A stretch of DNA of 54,913 bases from contig JAFDVS010000085.1 in NCBI GenBank assembly GCA_018268935.1, forward strand, positions 1 through 54,913, written 5' to 3'. The stretch comes from Acidobacteriota bacterium (GTDB lineage Bacteria > Acidobacteriota > Terriglobia > Bryobacterales > Bryobacteraceae). A program made the position numbers and the translations under genes. Numbering within the stretch: position 1 is the stretch's first letter; each line of letters begins with the position of its first letter. Below, one piece after another: positions 25,037 to 32,344 of the stretch. The notes under the pieces were generated by a model. The model saw nothing but the letters and a program-made list of their open reading frames with translations, ran no database searches and was not told where the DNA came from.

Positions 25037-27514
25037 ATGCGGCGCGGGCTTATTTCTGTTTTGACGTTGACTTTGCTGGTGGGGGTGATTGCCTACCGCC
25101 AGGTGGCGGTGACGGCATCGGAGGCGGACCCATCGACGTGGGGCGCGGCGGATCCGACGTGGTCGCCGGACGGAAAACAAATTGCCTTCACTTTGTTTGG
25201 GAGCATCTGGGTGGTGAATGCCGAGGGGGGCGATGCGCGGCAGATGACGGCATCGGAGGGGTATCACGCGCATCCGGCGTGGTCGCCGAAGGGGGATTTC
25301 ATCGCGTTCATCAATGGAAGCGCGCCGGCGGGGCGGCTACCGAATATCAGCGGGCGGGTGAAGCTGGTGCAGGTGGCGAATGGAGTGGAACGCGATCTGG
25401 CGACGCCATTCCCTACGGCGGGCACGATTGCCTGGGATCCGGATGGGGAGCGGGTGGTGGTGGGGTTGAATATTCCGAATCAGGGCGCGTTCCTGCATGA
25501 GATTCCGATTCGCGGCGGGAATGCCCGGCAGTTGCAGTCGATGCCACAGCGGCAGGGTGTGGGGAACTGGCTGGACGCAGCGTATGCGCGCGATGGGCGA
25601 GAGATTTTCTTTACGGGCACACGGCGGGAATCGGCACAGGTGTGGTCGCTGCCGTCGGGCTCGCCGCCGATTGCGGTGCAATTGCCGTTGACTTCGCACA
25701 AGCCGGGGGACATTGCGCAGTTGCATTCGCTGAGTGCGACGCCGGGCGGGGATGTTGTGTATTCGGCGGATATGACCAACGGCAAGGGCGACTATGAACT
25801 GTATCGAGTGGGGCGCAATGGCGGAGTGCCGGTGAATCTGACGAACTCCGTGCGCGATGAATTTTCGCCGGCAGTGTCGCCGGATGGGAAATGGATCGCG
25901 CATGTGTCGAATCATCTGGGGAACCTGGATGTGTTTTTGATGCCGGCGGCGGGCGGGGCGAGGAAGCATTTGAAGATCGGGAAGCTGCAGTTCAAGAACG
26001 CGGCGGGGCGCGTGCGGGTGAAGACGGTGGATGAGAATGGGACGCCGGTGCCGGTGCGGCTGTATGTGAAAGCATCGGATGGGAAGGCGTATGCGCCACA
26101 GGGCGTGCCGGTGTATTACTACCAGTTGGATCCGGGCGTGGTGCGCGAGGGCTTCTTCCTGACGAGCGGGGAAGATGAGTTCGTGGCTCCGGCGGGGCGG
26201 CTGCGATTGTCGGCATTGAAGGGCGTGGAGTACAAGATCGCGGAGAGCACGGTGGATGTGCCTGCGAACGATGTGGCGGTGGTGACGGTGCGGCTAGAGC
26301 GGTGGACGAATTGGGCGGTGCGCGGGTGGTATACGGGAGAGAATCATTTTCACGCCAACTACAACGGGAGTTATTACCTGAAGCAGAAGGATGCGCTGCA
26401 GTGGCTGGAAGCGGAAGATCTGAATACGGCGAACATGATTGTGGCGAACAGCGAAGGCGCGTTCGTGCACGATAAGGAATTTTTCCGCGGGGCGGTGGAT
26501 CCGGTATCGAAGCCTGCGTATGTTTTGTACTGGAGCCAGGAGTATCGGAATTCGAGCCCGCTGGGGCACATGGCGTTCCTAAATCTGAAGCGGCAGGTGC
26601 CGCCGTCGTTCACGAGCGTGATCGGGAGCCGGTCTTCGTTCGATTACCCGCTGAATACGATGGCGGCGCTGGCGGCGAAGCAGCAGGGCGGCGTGGTGAG
26701 TTACGTGCATCCGATTACGCAGCCGATTGGTGATCCGTTTGATACATCGCTGGGGGCGAAGGAGGCTCCTTTGACGGCGGCGTTGGGGGCGATGGACGCG
26801 ATCGACATTCTGCCGTACGGGCCTCGGGCGTATGAGATGTGGTACCGGCTGTTGAACGCAGGGTTCCGGATTGCGCCGGGCGCGGGGACCGATGTGTTCA
26901 CGAACTGGCGGGGGATTAATAGCGTGCCGGGCGGGGCCCGGCAGTATGTGGAATTGAGCGGGCCGATGGAATGGAACCGGTGGCTGGCGCGGTACAAGGA
27001 GGGTCGTGCGTTTGTGACGAATGCTCCGTTGCTGAAGTTCGAGGTGAATGGCAAGCCGATGGGATCGGTGATTGATGTGGCGAAGGGGCAGCCGTACACG
27101 GCGCGGATCACGGCGGAGGTTTCGTCTCGCGTGCCGGTGGATTTGCTGGAGGTAGTGCAGAACGGGCAGGTGATCGCATCGACGGCGGGGACGCGGATTG
27201 AGAAGGAAGTGCAGGTAGAGGCGAGCAGTTGGCTGGCGGTGCGCGTATCGGGGCCGGCGGCGCGCGGGGTGCCGTATGCGATTCCGAGGGCGCATTCGGC
27301 TCCGGTGTATGTGCAGGTGGGTGGGCAGCCGGTGCTGGTGAGGGAAGATGTGGAGTTGATGCTGCGATGGACCGACCGATTGTGGCGGCTGCTGGAGGAG
27401 CGGAACAATTTCGGCGGGGCGGCGAATCGGGCCGCGGCGCGGGCGATGTTCGACCGCGGGTTAGCGCATTATAAGGCGAAGCTGGCTGCTATTGCAGGAA
27501 GCGGTAGACCGTAG
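25037..27514 (+). CDS. Exported PD40 propeller fused to a CehA/McbA-like metallohydrolase domain
   Basis: 825 residues from ATG 25037, which gives a clean signal peptide (V-L-T-L-T-L-L-V-G-V-I-A). The frame reaches back to 24929 but that would read through the end of the permease gene. Residues about 35-320 hold repeated W-S-P-D/K-G units of the TolB/PD40 type. A beta-sandwich region follows. Residues about 440-680 resemble the PHP-related CehA/McbA metallohydrolases: E-N-H-F-H, Y-V-H-P and G-A-G-T-D carry likely metal ligands. CehA-type enzymes hydrolyse carbamates and other esters or amides; the substrate here is unknown. The last part is again beta-rich. It ends 26 bases inside the convergent epimerase gene. 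Confidence 0.8.
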   Translation: MRRGLISVLTLTLLVGVIAYRQVAVTASEADPSTWGAADPTWSPDGKQIAFTLFGSIWVVNAEGGDARQMTASEGYHAHPAWSPKGDFIAFINGSAPAGRLPNISGRVKLVQVANGVERDLATPFPTAGTIAWDPDGERVVVGLNIPNQGAFLHEIPIRGGNARQLQSMPQRQGVGNWLDAAYARDGREIFFTGTRRESAQVWSLPSGSPPIAVQLPLTSHKPGDIAQLHSLSATPGGDVVYSADMTNGKGDYELYRVGRNGGVPVNLTNSVRDEFSPAVSPDGKWIAHVSNHLGNLDVFLMPAAGGARKHLKIGKLQFKNAAGRVRVKTVDENGTPVPVRLYVKASDGKAYAPQGVPVYYYQLDPGVVREGFFLTSGEDEFVAPAGRLRLSALKGVEYKIAESTVDVPANDVAVVTVRLERWTNWAVRGWYTGENHFHANYNGSYYLKQKDALQWLEAEDLNTANMIVANSEGAFVHDKEFFRGAVDPVSKPAYVLYWSQEYRNSSPLGHMAFLNLKRQVPPSFTSVIGSRSSFDYPLNTMAALAAKQQGGVVSYVHPITQPIGDPFDTSLGAKEAPLTAALGAMDAIDILPYGPRAYEMWYRLLNAGFRIAPGAGTDVFTNWRGINSVPGGARQYVELSGPMEWNRWLARYKEGRAFVTNAPLLKFEVNGKPMGSVIDVAKGQPYTARITAEVSSRVPVDLLEVVQNGQVIASTAGTRIEKEVQVEASSWLAVRVSGPAARGVPYAIPRAHSAPVYVQVGGQPVLVREDVELMLRWTDRLWRLLEERNNFGGAANRAAARAMFDRGLAHYKAKLAAIAGSGRP

Positions 27515-28619
27515 TGGATTGATACTTCTCGCCGGGCTTGAGCACGACGGACGGGAAATCGGGTTTGTTGGGGGAATCGGGGAAGTGCTGGGTTTCGAGG
27601 CAGAAGCCGTAGCGCTGGTTGTAGACGTGACCGCCTTTTCCTTTGTTGGAGCCATCGAGGAAATTTCCGCTGTAGAACTGCACGCCGGGTTGGGTGGTGA
27701 GAACTTCCATGGTGCGGACGCCGTTGGGTCCGGTGACGCGCGCGGCTAAGGCGAGTGCGCCGCCGCCGCTGTTGAGCACGTAGTTGTGATCGTAGCCCTT
27801 GCCGTTGACCATCTGCGGATCGTCCTGCATGATGCGGGAACCGATGGGTTTGGGCTCAGTGAAATCGAAGGGAGTGCCGGCGACGGGTTTGAGCTCGCCG
27901 GTGGGGATGAGGCCTTTGTCGACGGGAGTGAAGCGGTCGGCGAGGATCTGGATGCTGTGGCCGAGGATATCGCCTTCGCCGGCGCCGGCGAGATTGAAGT
28001 AGGTGTGATTGGTGAGATTGAGTACGGTGTCTTTGTCGGTGGTGGCGTTGTATTCGAGCTTGAGTTCGTTAGCGTTGGTGAGGGTATAGCGGACAGTAGT
28101 GGTGAGGTCGCCGGGGTACCCTTCTTCGCCGTCTTTGCTGGTGTACGTGAGTTCGAGGGCTGGCTCTTCGCCGGGGATTTCTTTGGGCGCCCAGACGACT
28201 TTGTCGAAGCCTTTGAGACCGCCATGGAGGGAGTGGCCATTGTTGTTGGCGGCGAGTTTGTACTCTTTGCCGTTGAGGGTGAACTTGGCGTTGCCGATGC
28301 GGTTGCCGTAGCGGCCGATGAGGGCCCCGAAGTAGGGGTGCTCGCCGAGGTAGCCGTCGAGGGTGTCGAAGCCGAGGACGACGTCGATGGTCTTGCCGGG
28401 GCCGTTGGGGAGGCGGATAGCCTGGACGATGCCGCCGTAGGTGAGGATGGCGACTTCCATGCCCTTGGAGTTGCGGAGGGTGTAGCGCTCGACGAGTTCG
28501 CCGGTTTTGGATTTGCCGAAGGGCTCCTTGGTGAGGTTGGCGGTGGGGGGCTTGGTTTCGGTGGTGGAGCAGGCGGCGAGGGCTAGGAGGGGGAGAACAA
28601 CGAGGTGTTGAGGGCGCAT
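27489..28619 (-). CDS. galM: Aldose 1-epimerase, predicted lipoprotein
   Basis: 376 residues from ATG 28619. The signal ends L-L-A-L-A-A-C-S, a good lipobox, so the enzyme is anchored in the envelope. Mutarotase landmarks: G-R-Y-G-N-R-I (substrate loop), N-N-G-H-S-L-H-G-G and L-T-N-H-T-Y-F-N-L with the catalytic histidine, G-Y-D-H-N-Y, and F-C-L-E-T-Q-H-F-P-D with the catalytic glutamate. It interconverts alpha and beta forms of galactose, glucose or related sugars. Length is normal once the lipoprotein leader is added. It faces the metallohydrolase gene with a 26-base overlap and has a 70-base gap to the antitoxin remnant. Confidence 0.92.
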   Translation of the reverse strand: MRPQHLVVLPLLALAACSTTETKPPTANLTKEPFGKSKTGELVERYTLRNSKGMEVAILTYGGIVQAIRLPNGPGKTIDVVLGFDTLDGYLGEHPYFGALIGRYGNRIGNAKFTLNGKEYKLAANNNGHSLHGGLKGFDKVVWAPKEIPGEEPALELTYTSKDGEEGYPGDLTTTVRYTLTNANELKLEYNATTDKDTVLNLTNHTYFNLAGAGEGDILGHSIQILADRFTPVDKGLIPTGELKPVAGTPFDFTEPKPIGSRIMQDDPQMVNGKGYDHNYVLNSGGGALALAARVTGPNGVRTMEVLTTQPGVQFYSGNFLDGSNKGKGGHVYNQRYGFCLETQHFPDSPNKPDFPSVVLKPGEKYQSTTVYRFLQ

Positions 28620-28637
28620 AGATAGGAGTGTAGCGGA

Positions 28638-28880
28638 TTGGGGATGCGGAACTTCATACGATACGAGAATCGGGCGCATCCCCTACCTAAGACCGAACCA
28701 CACAAAGTGCTGGCCTATTTGCTCCAGGAACGAAACATGAAGCCGGGTGATTTATGGGCAGTATTGCCCCAGAGCCGAGTCTCGGAAATTGTCAGCGGGA
28801 AGCGCAGCATTAGCAAAGCGCAGGCAAATTTGTTTCGGCAAAGCGAGAGGAGAACGTCGATGGTTGACCGACTCCGTTGA
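28638..28880 (+). pseudogene. Degenerate HigA/HTH-type antitoxin remnant
   Basis: 80 residues open from GTG/ATG near 28638. The core matches the HTH domain of HigA-like antitoxins: H-P-L-P-K-T-x-P-H-K-V-L-A-Y-L-L, K-P-G-D-L-W, V-L-P-Q-S-R-V-S-E-I-V-S-G-K-R-S-I-S-K-A-Q-A. After A-Q-A the expected F-x-V-S helix is missing in this frame, although F-V-S appears in another frame, suggesting a frameshift near 28826-28835. The N-terminal segment usual in the family is cut by an in-frame stop just upstream. No HigB-like toxin is adjacent. It is best read as a decayed antitoxin, though a short functional HTH protein cannot be excluded. Confidence 0.6.
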
Positions 28881-28900
28881 AGTCGCCCGGGGGGAGCAGG

Positions 28901-28939
28901 GCCGACCGGAAGGTCGGCAGGCAGGCAAAACTGCCTGCC
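28901..28939. repeat. Two adjacent palindromes (REP-like)
   Basis: GCCGACC (28901-28907) and GGTCGGC (28912-28918) form one stem. GGCAGGCA (28920-28927) and TGCCTGCC (28932-28939) form a second, with an AAAC loop. They lie between the antitoxin remnant and the SMP-30-like gene's end. The composition resembles short dispersed palindromes found in many soil bacteria; only one copy was noticed here. The rest of the gap to 29058 shows nothing I recognise. Confidence 0.6.
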
Positions 28940-29058
28940 CCACAATGGACAGCGACTTCATGAAATTGGGCGGCCTGGCCGCGGGCCATCTGAACTCCCT
29001 AACGGTCGCGGCTCAGAAACGGTTGCCATCGGTGTTGCGAAAAAAATGGGCTGACGCG

Positions 29059-29955
29059 CTATTCTACTTTGCGGCCGGGCCAGCGGGTCCATTCGAGGCC
29101 GGGAGTATCGGTGCGGAATTGGACGAGGCGTTTCTGATCGGCGTCGGTGACGTAGACGGTTTTGCCGTCGGGGCCGCCGAAGCAGAGGTTGGTGGGGCTT
29201 TTGCCGAGGACATCGATTTCGCGGAGGACTTTGCCTTCAGGGCTCACTACGACGACCGTGCCTTTGCCGTGGCGGGTGATGTAGAGGTTGCCTTTGATGT
29301 CGGAGCGCATGCCGTCGAAGCCGAAGTCGGGGAAGGCGATCAAGAGACGCTTGTTGGCGATGTCGCCGTTTTTCTGAATGTCGAAGACCCAGACGTTGCG
29401 CTGCTTGCTTTCGTTGACGTAGAGCTTGCCGCCGTCGGGGCTGACTTCGATGCCGTTGGTGGTGCCCATGTCCGCGGCGATGCGTTTGATACGACCCTTG
29501 GTGTCGATGCGCCAAAGCTGGCCGGTGCCGTCGGCCCATTTGGGGTCACTGGCGTAGAGGGTGCCGGTGGCGGTGATGGCGATGTCGTTGGGCTGATTCA
29601 TGGTGGGCTCGTGGGCGAACACCTTGAACTGGCGGGTGCGGGTGTCGATTAGGAGGATGTTGTGATTGGTGTAGTCGGCGGCGAACATGCGGCCGCGGCG
29701 ATCAAAGCGAATGCCGTTGGCGAGTGAGCCTTGGGTGAACTCGAGAAAGATTTCGGCTTTGCCGTCGGGCGTGACTTTGCCGATGGTGGGCTTGCGGGCG
29801 AAGCTGACGGCGTAGATATTGCCGTCGCGGTCGACGGCGGGTCCTTCGATCTCGGCGGTGAAGGAGCCGGCGGCGGTGAGTGGCGTGGCTTTCCAGAGAT
29901 CCTGGGCGGGGGCTGGGGTGGAAGCAAGCATGAGAAGCAGGGACCAGAGCATCAT
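29059..29955 (-). CDS. Exported SMP-30/gluconolactonase-like beta-propeller protein
   Basis: 298 residues from ATG 29955. Signal peptide M-M-L-W-S-L-L-L-M-L-A-S-T-P-A-P-A-Q. The mature part has six propeller-like units with D-R-D-G-N-I-Y, D-R-R-G-R-M-F-A-A-D, Q-P-N-D-I-A-I-T and T-N-G-I-E-V-S-P-D-G-G-K-L-Y, the repeat pattern of SMP-30/gluconolactonase/strictosidine-synthase relatives. Candidate calcium ligands (E, N and D) are present around E-I-E-G-P and P-N-D. A periplasmic lactonase acting on sugar acids is plausible. It lies 10 bases downstream of the small HhH gene on the same strand. Its 3' end is close to the palindromes. Confidence 0.85.
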   Translation of the reverse strand: MMLWSLLLMLASTPAPAQDLWKATPLTAAGSFTAEIEGPAVDRDGNIYAVSFARKPTIGKVTPDGKAEIFLEFTQGSLANGIRFDRRGRMFAADYTNHNILLIDTRTRQFKVFAHEPTMNQPNDIAITATGTLYASDPKWADGTGQLWRIDTKGRIKRIAADMGTTNGIEVSPDGGKLYVNESKQRNVWVFDIQKNGDIANKRLLIAFPDFGFDGMRSDIKGNLYITRHGKGTVVVVSPEGKVLREIDVLGKSPTNLCFGGPDGKTVYVTDADQKRLVQFRTDTPGLEWTRWPGRKVE

Positions 29956-29965
29956 CCCTGCCAGA

Positions 29966-30247
29966 CTAGCACTGGCGGGGATGTTTGCGGAGTTGGGCCA
30001 CGAGTTGGCGGGCGCGTTGCTTGTCTCCTTCGGCGATTCGTTGCCAGTGGATGCCTTGCTCGGCGGCGATCATGCCGTAGGCGGCATTGACGTTGATGCG
30101 GTTGGGAAAGCGGGCGATCCAGCGGAGGAACGATTCTTCCCAACCGAGTTCGCGGATCTGCTCCGCTGAATGGATGCCGACGAGTTGCAACTCGGGTGTG
30201 CAAGTGGGACCGAAGCCGGGGATGGAGGGGGGTGGGTTTTTCGGCAC
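29966..30247 (-). CDS. Small helix-hairpin-helix / TfoX C-terminal-like protein
   Basis: 93 residues from GTG 30247. I-P-G-F-G-P-x-x-x-P-E-L-Q-L-V-G-I-H-S-A-E-Q-I is the helix-hairpin-helix pattern of TfoX C-terminal and Cdd1-like domains, followed by a W-x-R-W-I helix and I-N-V-N-A-A-Y-G-M-I, where related domains have the A-L-Y/E-G-A segment. Such standalone domains are common and uncharacterised; a nucleic-acid or protein-binding role is inferred. It precedes the SMP-30-like gene by 10 bases and is divergent from rimO. Confidence 0.7.
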   Translation of the reverse strand: MPKNPPPSIPGFGPTCTPELQLVGIHSAEQIRELGWEESFLRWIARFPNRINVNAAYGMIAAEQGIHWQRIAEGDKQRARQLVAQLRKHPRQC

Positions 30248-30302
30248 TGTGGCTCCGGCTTGCTATCCTAACAAGAGAAATCCCTCACTGGAACACAAGC
30301 AT

Positions 30303-31721
30303 TTGAAAGTCGGTTTTGTCAGTCTCGGTTGCCCGAAGAATCTCGTCGATTCGGAAGTGATGATGGGGCAGCTTGCCGCCCATGGTCACGAACTTACGGC
30401 GAAGCCCGATGAAGCGGACGTGATCGTAGTGAACACGTGCAGCTTCATTGATCCGGCCAAACAGGAGTCGGTGGAAACGATTCTGGAGATGGCGGAGTAC
30501 AAGAAGACCGGCGTGGCGAAGAAGCTGATTGTCGCCGGATGCCTGGTGGAACGCTACCGGAACGATATCCAGAAGGATATTCCGGAAGTGGATCACGTGA
30601 TCGGGACGAACGAGATCGAGACGATTGCGTCGTTGTGCGGACCGGCGGATGAGGCGGTGGAAGCGAATCCTTTGGCGCCGTATCTGTATCACGATCTGAC
30701 GCCGCGGCTGCTGGCGACGCCGCGGCATCACGCCTATATCAAGATCGCCGAAGGGTGCGATCATCCGTGCTCGTTCTGCATCATTCCACAGTTTCGCGGG
30801 GCTTTTCGCAGCCGGCGTTTTGAATCGGTGATTGCCGAGGCGACGCGGCTGTTCTCGCAAGGCGTGCGGGAGATTAATCTTATCGGGCAGGATACGACCT
30901 GTTACGGGGAAGACCTGGGATTGAAGGATGGGCTGGCATTGCTGCTGGAGCGGCTGGCGCAGATTGAGACGCCGCAGGAGAAGTGGGTGCGGTTCCTCTA
31001 TGCGTATCCGAACCGGGTGACGCAGAAGCTGCTGGATACGATCGCGGAGTGGCCGTCACTGGTGAAGTACATCGACATGCCGCTGCAACATGCGAGCGCG
31101 AATGTGCTGAAGCGGATGAAGCGCGGGGCTCACGGGGATATTTTCCTAAAGCTGCTCGAGCGCATCCGGAAGACGATTCCGGGGGTGGCGATTCGCACGA
31201 GCTTTATTGTGGGTTTCCCGGGCGAGACGGAACAGGATTTCGAGGAACTATGCGCGTTTGTGAAGGCGGCGCAGTTGGACCGCGTGGGCGTGTTCACGTA
31301 TTCCGATGAAGAGACGAGCAAGAGCTTCCATCTGGACGGTAAGGTGGACAAGCGCACCATTCATAACCGCAAGCGGAAGCTGATGGCCGTGCAGCGGCGC
31401 ATTTCGGCGGCGCGGAACAAGAAGATGATCGGGCAGGAAGTGGAAGTGCTGCTGGAAGGGCCGTCGCAAGAGACGGAGATGCTGTGGGAAGCGCGGATGC
31501 GGTCTCAGGCGCCGGAGATCGACGGGGTGTGCTACATCAACGACGACAATGGCACGGTGATGAAGCCGGGGCAGATGCGGCGGATGGTGATCAGTGAAGC
31601 GCACGATTACGATCTGGTGGGCGGATTAATTGACGAAGCGCCGCAGGATGTGAAGGTGGCGAACGCTCCGTTGTTCCCGATTCTGACGAGTTCTCCGGAG
31701 GCTACGCGGCAAAGGTTATGA
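30303..31721 (+). CDS. rimO: Ribosomal protein S12 methylthiotransferase RimO
   Basis: 472 residues if it starts at TTG 30303 (L-K-V-G-F-V-S-L-G-C-P-K-N). The upstream in-frame ATG at 30222 would run into the divergent gene and adds sequence unlike RimO. The enzyme adds a methylthio group to Asp of ribosomal protein S12 using two 4Fe-4S clusters and S-adenosylmethionine. The first cluster is bound by cysteines in G-C-P-K-N, N-T-C-S-F-I and A-G-C-L-V-E-R. The radical-SAM triad is C-D-H-P-C-S-F-C near residue 154. A TRAM domain closes the protein. Length is slightly above usual. It is first in a run with yacG, pgpA, an NHL protein and cinA, joined to yacG by ATGA. Confidence 0.93.
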   Translation: MKVGFVSLGCPKNLVDSEVMMGQLAAHGHELTAKPDEADVIVVNTCSFIDPAKQESVETILEMAEYKKTGVAKKLIVAGCLVERYRNDIQKDIPEVDHVIGTNEIETIASLCGPADEAVEANPLAPYLYHDLTPRLLATPRHHAYIKIAEGCDHPCSFCIIPQFRGAFRSRRFESVIAEATRLFSQGVREINLIGQDTTCYGEDLGLKDGLALLLERLAQIETPQEKWVRFLYAYPNRVTQKLLDTIAEWPSLVKYIDMPLQHASANVLKRMKRGAHGDIFLKLLERIRKTIPGVAIRTSFIVGFPGETEQDFEELCAFVKAAQLDRVGVFTYSDEETSKSFHLDGKVDKRTIHNRKRKLMAVQRRISAARNKKMIGQEVEVLLEGPSQETEMLWEARMRSQAPEIDGVCYINDDNGTVMKPGQMRRMVISEAHDYDLVGGLIDEAPQDVKVANAPLFPILTSSPEATRQRL

Positions 31722-31882
31722 AGTGTCCGGTGTGCAAGAAAGAAGTGCAGTTCGGCGATGCGTACATGCCGTTCTGTTCGGAGCGGTGCAAGCTGATTGA
31801 TTTAGGAGATTGGGCGAGCGAGAAGCATGTCATTTCGACGCCGATTTCCGTGACTCCGGACCCTGTGCAGGATGAAGAATAA
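31718..31882 (+). CDS. yacG: YacG-like zinc-binding protein (DNA gyrase inhibitor family)
   Basis: 54 residues, easily missed because of size. It starts in an ATGA overlap with rimO and overlaps pgpA by 11 bases. Zinc ligands are visible as C-P-V-C near residue 3 and F-C-S-E-R-C about 22-27, the C-x2-C/C-x3-C arrangement of YacG. It is followed by K-L-I-D-L-G-D-W, the family's signature. In Escherichia coli YacG binds and inhibits DNA gyrase; the same role here is inferred. The acidic tail (D-P-V-Q-D-E-E) is also usual. Coupled translation with both neighbours is likely. Confidence 0.9.
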   Translation: MKCPVCKKEVQFGDAYMPFCSERCKLIDLGDWASEKHVISTPISVTPDPVQDEE

Positions 31883-32342
31883 TCCGCTGGCCACGGTGGT
31901 GGCGACATGGTTCGGATGCGGATTTGCACCGAAGGCGCCGGGGACAGTAGGGGCGTTGGGTGCACTGCCGTTTGCGTGGTTGTGGCTGTATAGCGTGCAG
32001 GGGCCGCCATGGTGGATCCTGCTTCCGGTGGTACTGTTGACGGGGCCGGGGATCTGGGCGGCGAATGTGGTGGCGGCGGAAAGAGGGCTGGAGGATCCAC
32101 AGATTGTGGTGGTGGACGAAGTGTTGGGCACATGGATCGCCATTGCGGGCGCAACTGTGCTGAACTGGAAGAGTATCGCACTGGCATTCCTTTTGTTCCG
32201 GCTGTTCGACATCTGGAAGCCGCAACCGGTGCGAAAGCTGGAGGGGTTACACGGCGGATTGGGAATCATAGCCGATGACCTGATGGCTGGAGTGTACGCG
32301 GCGGTTGTCTTATTTTTAGCGGGATGGTTCAATCTGTACTAG
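31872..32342 (+). CDS. pgpA: Phosphatidylglycerophosphatase A
   Basis: 156 residues from ATG 31872. PgpA removes the phosphate from phosphatidylglycerophosphate to give phosphatidylglycerol in the inner membrane. Conserved points: A-P-G-T-V-G-A-L-G-A-L-P near residue 24, V-V-V-D-E-V-L-G-T-W about 79-88, F-D-I-W-K-P-Q-P-V-R about 113-122, and A-D-D-L-M-A-G-V about 135-142, the acidic residues forming the active site. About four membrane segments. It overlaps yacG by 11 bases and is followed within 2 bases by the NHL protein gene. Confidence 0.93.
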   Translation: MKNNPLATVVATWFGCGFAPKAPGTVGALGALPFAWLWLYSVQGPPWWILLPVVLLTGPGIWAANVVAAERGLEDPQIVVVDEVLGTWIAIAGATVLNWKSIALAFLLFRLFDIWKPQPVRKLEGLHGGLGIIADDLMAGVYAAVVLFLAGWFNLY

Positions 32343-32344
32343 GC

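Noticed and set aside
28901..28939. Possible CRISPR-like repeat
   Set aside because: Only two different palindromes, no spacer-repeat periodicity and no cas genes.
28747..29652. 301-residue frame crossing the palindromes and antisense to the SMP-30-like gene
   Set aside because: It runs through the antitoxin remnant in a wrong frame, and the opposite strand encodes a clear propeller with signal peptide.
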